Shown: positions 1-7,250 of the stretch, piece by piece | How positions within the stretch are numbered: position 1 is the stretch's first letter | How the letters are laid out: every line of letters starts with the position of its first letter | Assembly: GCF_021513255.1 (NCBI RefSeq) | Contig: NZ_CP090977.1 | Coordinates: 558,001 to 622,000, forward strand | From: Planococcus sp. 107-1 | GTDB lineage: Bacteria; Bacillota; Bacilli; Bacillales_A; Planococcaceae | Direction of reading: 5' to 3' | DNA length: 64,000 nt | The notes under the pieces: model-generated | What the model was told of the DNA's origin: nothing | What the model saw: only the letters and a program-made list of their open reading frames with translations | Databases searched by the model: none | Translations under genes and position numbers: made by a program

Positions 1-300
1 GCCTTGCCAGAGCCGCCGGATGCGATTCTGGCCGGCAATGATATTGTCTTGATCGAAGTACTGAAATTCATGAAAGAGCAGCAGCTGCATATTCCAAAAG
101 ATGTCGCAGTCATCGGCATTGACGAAGTGCCGTTTGCAAGCTTCTATTCACCGCCGCTTACGATCGTTTCACAGCCGACGATTGAAATGGGGAACTTGGC
201 AGCTGAGCTTTTGTTGAAGCAGATCAACGGAACTTCGGAAAAAGAAAGCCCGGTTGTGCACCGGCTTCAACCAAGCCTGATCGATCGGGATTCTTGTTGA
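1..300 (+). CDS. LacI/GalR-family transcriptional regulator, C-terminal part
   Basis: The reading frame is already open at base 1 and stops with TGA at 298-300, so only about the last 99 residues are present. They match the distal part of a LacI/GalR sugar-binding domain: the DAILAGND segment, the DVAVIGIDE strand, the PPLTIVSQP stretch where the two lobes meet, and a terminal PSLIDRDS that corresponds to the family's usual P-x-L-I-x-R-x-S ending. The DNA-binding helix-turn-helix lies outside the window, so neither operator nor sugar can be predicted. A strong terminator follows 33 bp later, so this is the last gene of its transcript. Confidence 0.85.
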   Translation, partial: ALPEPPDAILAGNDIVLIEVLKFMKEQQLHIPKDVAVIGIDEVPFASFYSPPLTIVSQPTIEMGNLAAELLLKQINGTSEKESPVVHRLQPSLIDRDSC

Positions 301-332
301 AGAAAGAGATAGGCTGGAATCCAGTCGCATTA

Positions 333-366
333 AAATAGCCTGCCGGCTTTTGCCGGCAGGCTATTT
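333..366. terminator. Intrinsic terminator after the lacI-type gene
   Basis: Perfect 15-bp stem (333-347 with 352-366) around a TTTT loop. The arms begin and end in A/T runs, so it could work in both directions. Confidence 0.85.
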
Positions 367-368
367 AT

Positions 369-527
369 GTGTTGAAGAAGCTACTAAGAAGCGCTCATAA
401 ATATCGTTTCAATTGTTTTGCGCCATATCTCTTTCGAATTTTCTAGCACCGGCGCTGTCCATAGCGCCGAAGTGCGATCATTAGAAACGGATGCTTTAAT
501 TCAGCCCGTTTTCAATAGACTGAGAGC
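369..527. repeat. Shortened copy of a dispersed intergenic repeat (second copy at 53633-53940)
   Basis: This intergenic stretch shares several blocks, in the same order, with 53633-53940: GTTGAA-AAG at the left end, TTTTGC-CCATATCTC, TCTAGCACCGG-GC, TCCATAGCGCCGAAGTGCG, and a closing AGAA-C--A-GCT-TAATTCA. It lacks the long GC-rich stem-loop core of the other copy. Both copies start right after a transcription terminator. No open frame worth calling lies in it. I infer a non-autonomous dispersed element; its age and mobility cannot be judged from two copies. Confidence 0.6.
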
Positions 528-547
528 AAGAGTGCAGGCTATTTTTC

Positions 548-1876
548 TTAACCCGTAAATACTTGGTCGTACGGATAGCGGAAATGGTCTTTCTTCGGTT
601 TCATTAAGATGAAAAACAAAGTGAGCGGACCAATTCGGCCGACGAACATCACGAGGCTTAAAAGAATTTCGCCGAGATCGGATAATTGTGCCGTGATGCC
701 CATCGAAAGCCCCACTGTCCCGAATGCCGATACAACTTCGAACACTAAAGGCAGAAAAGGGATTTTCTCTGTCACGGTCAGCAAGAATGAAAACAGCAGC
801 ACGAGCAGAAGGCTGATGGTTGTGATGGCAAGCGAGCGGACGATGGTTTCGATCCGGATCGTACGGCCGAATATCTCAGGTTCTTTTTGTGTGCGCAAAA
901 AAGCATAAGTCGATAGCAGCACGACGATAAAAGTGGTCAGCTTGATCCCGGATGCCGTCGAAGCACTGCCGGCGCCGATGAACATTAATGCCATCGTGAA
1001 TAACAAGGTCGGATCTTCCAATGTCCCGTAATCGAAAACGTTGAATCCTGCTGTTCTCGGCGTTACGGCTGCAAAATAGGAAGACAGGATTTTTTCTCCC
1101 CACGCCCTTCCGCCAAGCGATTCCGGATTGCCAAACTCCAAGGCGAGAATGATCAAGGTTGCGCCTAGATTCAAGGCGAGCGTCCCCCACACCATCAATT
1201 TCGTATGGAGCGACCAGGAGCGCAAAGATTTTTTTTGATAAATGTCGACGACGACGGTAAATCCTAAGCCCCCAAGGATAAACAAGCTGGACAACAGTAC
1301 CAGGACAAAAGGGTCATTGCCGAAGCTCATCAAGTTGTCTGGGAACAAAGAAAAACCGGCATTGTTGAAAGCGGAAATAACGTGGAAGACGCTTAAATTC
1401 ACTGCTTTTTGAAAGCCGTAGTCCGGCAGCCAATAAACCGTCAGCAGCACAATGGCGATTGCTTCCACGCTTAATGCGAAAGTGAGGATCATCTTGACCA
1501 GTTTGACAATTCCCCCAATGGAGTTTTGAGAGAAGGATTCTTGCAAGTAGATCCGGTTTTGGAGGCCGATTTTTCGCCGCAGCAAAATCAGGATCGCTAC
1601 AGCAAACGTCATTAGCCCGATACCGCCGCACTGGATCAGCAACAGCAAGACAATCTCACCGAACAGCGTCAACGTGGTGCCAGGGTCAAATACGCTAAGT
1701 CCAGTGACAGTAGTGGCCGATGTGGCGGTAAACAATGCGTCCGTCCAGGAAATCGGTGCAGTTGTGGCAATTGGCAGTTTTAACAGCAGGGTCCCTAAGG
1801 TGATTAAAAACAAAAAGCTGCCGGCAATGACAATCGGCGGTGAGACTTTAACTTGCTTTTTTTTGGATGGCTTCAC
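548..1876 (-). CDS. Ktr/Trk-type potassium uptake protein, membrane subunit (KtrB/KtrD-like)
   Basis: A 442-residue membrane protein of the TrkH/KtrB superfamily, which forms the K+ pore and in Bacillus works with a cytosolic RCK subunit (KtrA or KtrC). Four pore-loop signatures are visible in order: TSATTVTGLS near residue 55, ISAFNNAGFS near 168, AAVTPRTAGFN near 270 and SAFGTVGLS near 385, each with the selectivity-filter glycine. Length is normal for the family (about 445). The start is GTG with AGGAAGTG just upstream. No RCK gene is adjacent, which is usual for ktrD-type loci, but KtrB and KtrD cannot be told apart here. A sigma-A-like promoter precedes it. Confidence 0.9.
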   Translation of the reverse strand: MKPSKKKQVKVSPPIVIAGSFLFLITLGTLLLKLPIATTAPISWTDALFTATSATTVTGLSVFDPGTTLTLFGEIVLLLLIQCGGIGLMTFAVAILILLRRKIGLQNRIYLQESFSQNSIGGIVKLVKMILTFALSVEAIAIVLLTVYWLPDYGFQKAVNLSVFHVISAFNNAGFSLFPDNLMSFGNDPFVLVLLSSLFILGGLGFTVVVDIYQKKSLRSWSLHTKLMVWGTLALNLGATLIILALEFGNPESLGGRAWGEKILSSYFAAVTPRTAGFNVFDYGTLEDPTLLFTMALMFIGAGSASTASGIKLTTFIVVLLSTYAFLRTQKEPEIFGRTIRIETIVRSLAITTISLLLVLLFSFLLTVTEKIPFLPLVFEVVSAFGTVGLSMGITAQLSDLGEILLSLVMFVGRIGPLTLFFILMKPKKDHFRYPYDQVFTG

Positions 1877-1914
1877 AATGGCACTTCCTAAAGATAAGAG
1901 TGAAATAATAGCTA

Positions 1915-1943
1915 ACTGTATGCCTGTTTTTTGAAGCTGTCAA
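1915..1943 (-). promoter_or_regulatory. Predicted sigma-A promoter of the Ktr gene
   Basis: On the minus strand TTGACA (1943-1938) and TACAGT (1920-1915) are separated by 17 bp. The -35 box is perfect and the -10 matches 4 of 6 positions. The start codon lies 39 bp downstream of the -10. Confidence 0.6.
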
Positions 1944-2017
1944 CAGAAGTTTTTTGTCTCGAAAATTTAGGGACCTTCACCAGAAAAAAGAATTATTCCA
2001 TTAAATAAAAAATAGTA

Positions 2018-2046
2018 TTGAAAACGCATACATATAGGAATAGAAT
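2018..2046 (+). promoter_or_regulatory. Predicted sigma-A promoter of the nag operon
   Basis: TTGAAA (2018-2023) and TAGAAT (2041-2046) with a 17-bp spacer, about 70 bp before the nagE start. A cre-like box overlaps the -35 and a NagR-type operator overlaps the -10, so catabolite repression and substrate induction should both act here. Confidence 0.7.
2019..2032 (+). promoter_or_regulatory. Candidate cre (CcpA) site in the nag promoter
   Basis: TGAAAACGCATACA matches the cre consensus TGWAARCGYTWNCW at 13 of 14 positions and covers the -35 box, a position at which CcpA represses. Confidence 0.55.
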
Positions 2047-2060
2047 TGGTATAGACATCT
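2045..2060 (+). promoter_or_regulatory. Candidate NagR (GntR family) operator
   Basis: ATTGGTATAGACATCT follows the left half of the known NagR/DasR operator (a TGGTCTAGACCA-like palindrome) and sits on the -10 and start of transcription. A NagR-type repressor is encoded at the end of the same operon (5993-6719), so the site fits autoregulated induction by an aminosugar phosphate. Confidence 0.65.
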
Positions 2061-2115
2061 ATACATTTTCTCATCATAGAGACAGCTAAAAACCAATAAG
2101 AAGGGTGGAATTAAT

Positions 2116-4023
2116 TTGTTCAGTTTTCTGCAAAAAATCGGGAAGTCGTTAATGTTCCCAATTGCCACATTGCCAGCAGCCGCTCTGCTTCTGCGTTTAG
2201 GGCAAGATGACCTCTTCGGCGTTCCGTTCTTGTCAGCGGCAGGAGCCGGGATTATCGACAACTTGGCCATCATTTTTGCGATTGGGATCGCTTTCGGCCT
2301 TGCCCATGACAGCAACGGGGGAGCCGCGCTTGCCGGTGCCGTTGCGTATCTTGTTTTAACATCAGCCATTGTCACGATTAATGAGTCCATCAATATGGGC
2401 GTTTTTGCCGGGATCCTCTCGGGGATTGTCGGCGGTCTCTTATACAATAAATTCTATAACGTGAAATTCCCGACCTGGCTCGCCTTCTTCGGCGGCCGGC
2501 GTTTCGTTCCGATTGTCACCGCGGCAACCATGACCGTACTTGCCGGGATTTTAGGCTATGCATGGCCGCCGGTACAAGATTTGATTGACGGCGCCGGCGA
2601 CTGGATTTTGAATGCTGGCATGTTCGGTGTAGGGGCTTATGGTTTCTTGAACCGTTTGCTATTGCCGACAGGTTTGCACCATGTCATCAACACGATTGTC
2701 TGGTTTGACTTCGGTACATTTACAGATGCAACAGGCGAAGTCGTACGCGGTGAGATCAACCGTTTCCTAAAAGGGGACCCGACAGCGGGGCCATTCCTTT
2801 CCGGTTTCTTCCCGATCATGATGTTCGGCCTGCCAGCAGCTTGTCTCGCAATGTATGCAGCTGCTAAAAAAGAGCGCAAAGCCCTAATCGGCGGGATGCT
2901 CTTCAGTATCGGATTCACGTCCTTCCTAACAGGGATCACAGAGCCGATCGAATTCTCGTTCATGTTCTTATCTCCATTATTATATGTAGTCCATGCTTTA
3001 TTGACCGGCGTATCAATGATGGTCGCTTATGCACTGGATGTCCATCATGGCTTCGGCTTCTCGGCCGGCGCCATCGATTATGTCCTGAACTACGGCCTTG
3101 CCCAGAACCCGCTTGTCTTACTTGTGATGGGCCTTGTCGTAGGTGTTATTTACTTCTTCATTTTCTATTTCTTGATCATCAAACTGGACTTGAAAACACC
3201 AGGGCGTGAAGATGAAGACGAAGAAAACGGCAATGCGGATACAGGCAATAACGGAATCGACATCCGCGCTTACCACACGATCAACGCACTTGGCGGCAGC
3301 GATAACATCCAAACCGTCGATTATTGCACGACGCGTTTGCGCCTGACAGTGAAAGACGCAGACAAAGTGAACGAAAAAGAATTGAAGCGCCACGGCGCAA
3401 TGGGCTTGATGAAAGTCAATAAAACCAATGTCCAGGTAGTCATCGGAACAGCTGTTGAGTTCTTGGCGGATGCCATGAAGAGCCGTTTGGCAAAAGGAAA
3501 TCCAACTCCGGAAAATCTGGATGCGCCGATTGAAAAATTACCGGCGGAAGCGGAACTTCCGAAAGTCATCATCGACAAAGATTTCTTTATGCCGATTGAC
3601 GGGAAAATCATTCCATTGTCTGAAGTGCCGGACGATGTCTTTGCAAAAGAAATGATGGGACCAGGATTTGGGATCGTTCCTTCAGGAAACACGCTGCATT
3701 CACCGATTGACGGGAAAGTCGTTACGGTCTTCCCGACAAAACACGCCATCGGCATCCAAACGGATACAGGAGTCGAACTTCTTATTCATGTGGGGCTGGA
3801 TACGGTAAAATTAAAAGGTGAAGGATTTGAAACTTTAGTCGAGCAAGGGCAGCTGGTCCAAGCGGGAGATGCGTTATTGAAACTGGATCTTGCTTATCTT
3901 GAAGCCAATGCACCGTCTATTGTCACGCCGGTCATCTTTACGAACTTAACCGGACAAAAATTACAGATGCTAAAAGACGGCAATCAGAAGCAGGGAACTG
4001 CGTCTATTCTAAAAGTCGAATAA
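2116..4023 (+). CDS. nagE: N-acetylglucosamine-specific PTS transporter EIICBA
   Basis: A 635-residue three-domain PTS permease that imports and phosphorylates N-acetylglucosamine. The N-terminal EIIC membrane domain (about 1-360) resembles NagE, with PIATLPAAALLLR and the LLPTGLHHVINT substrate-loop region. EIIB carries the phosphorylated Cys404 in DYCTTRLRL. The C-terminal EIIA carries His558 in LLIHVGLDTV. Acidic, asparagine-rich linkers join the domains. The start is TTG with AAGGGTGG 7 bp upstream. It leads the nag operon, and the downstream nagA and nagB supply the next two steps. Glucosamine as an additional substrate is possible. Confidence 0.92.
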   Translation: MFSFLQKIGKSLMFPIATLPAAALLLRLGQDDLFGVPFLSAAGAGIIDNLAIIFAIGIAFGLAHDSNGGAALAGAVAYLVLTSAIVTINESINMGVFAGILSGIVGGLLYNKFYNVKFPTWLAFFGGRRFVPIVTAATMTVLAGILGYAWPPVQDLIDGAGDWILNAGMFGVGAYGFLNRLLLPTGLHHVINTIVWFDFGTFTDATGEVVRGEINRFLKGDPTAGPFLSGFFPIMMFGLPAACLAMYAAAKKERKALIGGMLFSIGFTSFLTGITEPIEFSFMFLSPLLYVVHALLTGVSMMVAYALDVHHGFGFSAGAIDYVLNYGLAQNPLVLLVMGLVVGVIYFFIFYFLIIKLDLKTPGREDEDEENGNADTGNNGIDIRAYHTINALGGSDNIQTVDYCTTRLRLTVKDADKVNEKELKRHGAMGLMKVNKTNVQVVIGTAVEFLADAMKSRLAKGNPTPENLDAPIEKLPAEAELPKVIIDKDFFMPIDGKIIPLSEVPDDVFAKEMMGPGFGIVPSGNTLHSPIDGKVVTVFPTKHAIGIQTDTGVELLIHVGLDTVKLKGEGFETLVEQGQLVQAGDALLKLDLAYLEANAPSIVTPVIFTNLTGQKLQMLKDGNQKQGTASILKVE

Positions 4024-4037
4024 ATAAGAAACCGTCT

Positions 4038-4072
4038 AACCAGGAACTCGGATCTCGAGTTTCCTGGTTTTT
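4038..4072 (+). terminator. Hairpin with U-tract between nagE and nagA
   Basis: AACCAGGAACTCG pairs with CGAGTTTCCTGGTT (one bulged base) and is followed by a run of T. It lies inside the operon, so it probably acts as a partial terminator or 3'-end stabiliser that keeps nagE mRNA above nagA mRNA. Confidence 0.65.
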
Positions 4073-4090
4073 CATAAGGAGCGGATAAAA

Positions 4091-5257
4091 ATGAAGAAGA
4101 CCATGAAAATTTCGCATGTATGGATTGCCGATGCCGTAAATGAAAGCTTTATGGGCGACATTTTTATAGAAGGACAAGAAATCACGGAAATGGCGCTTGA
4201 GATAGCGCGTCCTGCCGATATCGAAATCGATGGCAGCGGAAAGAATTGGACAGTGGCTCCCGGATTTATCGACGTACACATTCACGGATCTGCCGGGCAT
4301 GATGTCATGGATGCAACGCCGGACGCGATCAACGGGCTTGCGGCATCGTTGCCAAAAGAAGGGACGACGAGTTTTCTGGCGACGACAATGACACAATCGG
4401 ACGAAGCCATTTCAAAAGCGTTGGAAAATATCAGCAAGTTTGAAGCGGAGGAAAAGCAGGCAGAAATGCTCGGCGTCCATTTGGAAGGGCCGTTCATTTC
4501 GCCGAAGCAGCCAGGCGCGCAGCCTGCTGAATTCATCACGCTGCCATCCGCTTCGCTTTTCAATAAATGGCAAGTGCTCAGCGGAAAACGCATCAAAATG
4601 ATTACAATGGCGCCGGAAATCGAAGGCGGCTTCGCTTTTGTCAAACAGTTGAAATCAGCTGGCATCATTGCCTCGATGGGCCATTCAGATGCGAGCTATG
4701 AGGAAATGCAGCAAGCGATTGGTGCAGGCGCGAGCCATATCACCCATTTGTATAATCAGATGAGTGCGTTTCACCACCGCGACCCCGGTGTTGTCGGAAC
4801 AGCTTTACTAGAAGAAAAATTGACAGTGGAACTGATCGCAGATTTTATTCACAGCCATCCGAAATCAGTTGAAATGGCTTATCGGCTGAAAGGGGCGGAC
4901 CGGCTCGTATTGATCACTGATGCGATGCGGGCAAAAGGCTTGCCGAATGGCGTCTATGACTTGGCTGGACAAGACGTCCACGTAACTGAAACCGGGGCGC
5001 GTCTTGAGAGCGGCGCTTTGGCTGGAAGCATCTTGACGATGGACACAGCTGTGCGCAATGTGCGTTCCGTGACGAATTGCAGCATTTCGGATCTGGTGGC
5101 GATGACTTCTGCAAATGCCGCAAAAGAGTTGGGGCTAACGCAAAAAGGGAAAATCGAAGCCGGAAGAGATGCGGATCTCGTCATTTTAGATGATGAGTTG
5201 AACGTGCACATGACAATTTGCAGGGGGACTATCGCTTTTGCAAAGGAGGAATTGTAA
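4091..5257 (+). CDS. nagA: N-acetylglucosamine-6-phosphate deacetylase
   Basis: A 388-residue amidohydrolase that converts N-acetylglucosamine-6-phosphate to glucosamine-6-phosphate and acetate, the first cytosolic step after NagE. Family motifs appear in order: GFIDVHIHGSAGHD near residue 62, the metal-ligand segment HLEGPFIS near 130, MGHSD near 195, HLYNQMSAFHHRDPG near 215 and the catalytic-aspartate segment LITDAMRA near 275. ATG start with AAGGAG 9 bp upstream. Its TAA overlaps the nagB ATG by one base, which implies translational coupling. Confidence 0.95.
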   Translation: MKKTMKISHVWIADAVNESFMGDIFIEGQEITEMALEIARPADIEIDGSGKNWTVAPGFIDVHIHGSAGHDVMDATPDAINGLAASLPKEGTTSFLATTMTQSDEAISKALENISKFEAEEKQAEMLGVHLEGPFISPKQPGAQPAEFITLPSASLFNKWQVLSGKRIKMITMAPEIEGGFAFVKQLKSAGIIASMGHSDASYEEMQQAIGAGASHITHLYNQMSAFHHRDPGVVGTALLEEKLTVELIADFIHSHPKSVEMAYRLKGADRLVLITDAMRAKGLPNGVYDLAGQDVHVTETGARLESGALAGSILTMDTAVRNVRSVTNCSISDLVAMTSANAAKELGLTQKGKIEAGRDADLVILDDELNVHMTICRGTIAFAKEEL

Positions 5258-5996
5258 TGAACACAATCGTAGTTGAAAATTACGCAGAAATGAGCAGGCG
5301 CGCTGCAGAAATCCTGGAACAGCAAATTGCTGAAAATCCGCATGCGGTATTGGGGCTTGCGACAGGTTCGACACCGCTCGGGCTGTACGAGCGAATGATT
5401 GAAGGCCATCAGCAGCGGGGCATTTCCTATGAACATGCCCAAACCTTCAACCTGGATGAATACAGAGGGCTGAACAAAAATCATCCGAACAGCTACCGGA
5501 TTTTCATGATTGAAAACTTATTCAAGCATTTGGACATCCCGATGAGCCATACGTATATCCCGAACGGCCAGGCGCATTCCGTTGAAGAGGAATGCTTGCG
5601 CTATGAAGCATTGATTGAACGGATTGGGCCGATTGACTTGCAGGTTCTTGGGATGGGGACAAACGGACACATCGGTTTCAATGAGCCCGGAACGGCTGAA
5701 GAAAGCCGGACGCATATCATCGAACTGGATGAGTCGACCCGCAAGAACAATGCGCGCTTTTTCGAATCGCCCGAAGATGTACCGACCCATGCAATCACGA
5801 TGGGCATCGCTTCGATTTTAAAAAGCAAGAAGATCCTGCTGCTCGCTTCCGGTGAGAAAAAGCCCAAGCGGTGAAAACCTTATTGGACAAAAACATCAGC
5901 GAAGATTTTCCGGCTTCATTTTTATGGAAGCATGCGGATGTTACGTTAATTGCAGATCGCGAAGCCTATCAGTTGGTTGAGGCAGAAGGGCTGTGA
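5257..5996 (+). pseudogene. nagB: Glucosamine-6-phosphate deaminase, frameshifted
   Basis: NagB isomerises and deaminates glucosamine-6-phosphate to fructose-6-phosphate and ammonia. The frame opens with AAGGAGG and ATG at 5257 and shows GLATGSTPLGLYE, FNLDEYRGL and the catalytic GMGTNGHIGFNEPG. It breaks near 5857-5865: the A run there holds five bases, and six would restore GEKKAQAVKTLL followed by ISEDFPASFLWKHADVTLIA-type family sequence in the next frame, ending with TGA at 5994-5996. The repaired protein has 246 residues, a normal length. As read, the last 40 or so residues are replaced. One of many homopolymer frameshifts here, so probably a sequence error and a functional gene. Confidence 0.85.
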
Positions 5997-6719
5997 ACGA
6001 ATTGCTCGACAAGCAATCCCCTATTCCAATCTACATTCAAATCGAAGAACAGTTGAGGGCGCGTATTAAGGCCGGAGAATTCGAAGCCGGCACCGCAATC
6101 CCGTCAGAACGGGAGTTGACGGAAAGCTTCGGTGTCAGCCGTATGACTTTGCGTCAAGCCGTCACGAATCTAGTCAATGACGGCCTGCTCTACCGTGAAA
6201 AGGGCCGCGGCACCTTTGTGGCCATCCCGAAAGTGGAACAACCGCTGAACGGGCTTACGAGCTTCACAGAAGACATGAAAGCCCGCGGCATGACTCCGAG
6301 CAACCAACTTATCGAGTTCAGGGAAATCGATCCGGAAGCGGATATTGCCGGAGAACTTGAGCTCCAGAGTGGGGAAAAAGTATTTTCAGTCAAGCGGATC
6401 CGCTATGCAGATGACAAGCCGATGGCCATCGAACGGACATTTTTGCCCGTAAAACTTTTCCCGCATTTGACGGAAGAAGCGCTAAAAGGTTCACTTTATT
6501 CTATAATAGAAGAGCAGCAGTTAAGGATCAGCCATGCTTCCCAGCGAATGGAAGCCGCTTTGGTGAAAAAAAGATGCGGAGCTTTTGAAAATCAGCTTGT
6601 CTTCCCCGGTGCTGTGTATTGAGCGCCTCAGCTATTTAGGGGACGGAATACCATTCGAACTGGTGCGAAGCATTTACCGGGCAGATCGCTATAAATTCAT
6701 CACCGACATTAAACGATAA
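5993..6719 (+). pseudogene. nagR: GntR-family regulator of the nag operon (NagR-like), frameshifted
   Basis: A GntR/HutC-type repressor: an N-terminal winged helix with PSERELTESFGVSRMTLRQA (about residues 38-57) and a C-terminal UTRA effector domain. It overlaps nagB (GTGA), fitting a repressor of the nag operon that senses an aminosugar phosphate and binds the operator at 2045-2060. The frame breaks at the seven-A run 6566-6572. Removing one A gives KKDAELLKISLSSPVLCIE and then a normal UTRA ending, RADRYKFITDIKR, with TAA at 6717-6719. Repaired length is 241 residues. As read, the product stops at 6622 without the end of its sensor domain. Confidence 0.85.
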
Positions 6720-6734
6720 AGAGGAGATTAGAAA

Positions 6735-7001
6735 ATGATTGAAAAAAGTTACACGATTACAAGCGATGAAGGATTACACGCGCGTCCTGCAGCAAAATTA
6801 GTGGCAAGTGTTTCGTCATTTGCTTCAGACGTTAAATTGGAGTTCAAAGACAAGCAAGTGAACATGAAATCGATTATGGGCGTTATGTCATTAGGGATTT
6901 CAAAAGGGAAAGAAATCAAAGTCATTGCAGATGGAGCAGACGAGGAACGTGTCATCGAAACTGTCGATGAACTAATGAAAAATGAAAGCTTAGGAGCTTA
7001 A
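6735..7001 (+). CDS. ptsH: Phosphocarrier protein HPr
   Basis: An 88-residue HPr that passes phosphate from enzyme I to the PTS EIIA domains. His15 sits in GLHARPA, the enzyme I phosphorylation site. Ser46 in MKSIMGVMSLG is the HPr kinase site that makes HPr a CcpA corepressor in Bacillota. ATG start with GAGGAG 9 bp upstream. It lies 15 bp after the GntR gene, before a strong terminator, and no ptsI follows. This differs from the common ptsGHI or ptsHI arrangement and ties HPr synthesis at least partly to the nag operon. Confidence 0.95.
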   Translation: MIEKSYTITSDEGLHARPAAKLVASVSSFASDVKLEFKDKQVNMKSIMGVMSLGISKGKEIKVIADGADEERVIETVDELMKNESLGA

Positions 7002-7029
7002 AAAATCTCCTTAGAAAATCAACAGAGCC

Positions 7030-7080
7030 AAGCAGCAGATCCAACCTTTGAAAAAGGTTAGGGGTCTGCTGCTTTTTTTT
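7030..7080 (+). terminator. Intrinsic terminator of the nag-ptsH operon
   Basis: A long stem (AGCAGCAGA...TCTGCTGCT with an inner AACCTTT/AAAGGTT helix) followed by eight T residues. Confidence 0.9.
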
Positions 7081-7250
7081 CGCTGGTAATTTCCAACGAT
7101 GAGAAATCCTTACAGTCCAATTTTGCACAAACGGAAAGGGCGACATTTGGTCTCTACATAAACGGATGAAGAAGTTAAAATAGAAGTAATTAATAATTCT
7201 GAACAAAAAGCCCGGGATCGTTATTAAACCTTAAGGAAGGAGGTAAAATC

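Noticed and set aside
2001..2447. Minus-strand 148-residue frame at the nagE start
   Set aside because: Antisense to nagE and its promoter, Pro/Ala-rich shadow composition, no ribosome site.
7146..7165. Second NagR-like site upstream of the PRD regulator gene
   Set aside because: Only TTGGTCT matches the left half; there is no dyad and the operon has its own PTS-responsive activator.
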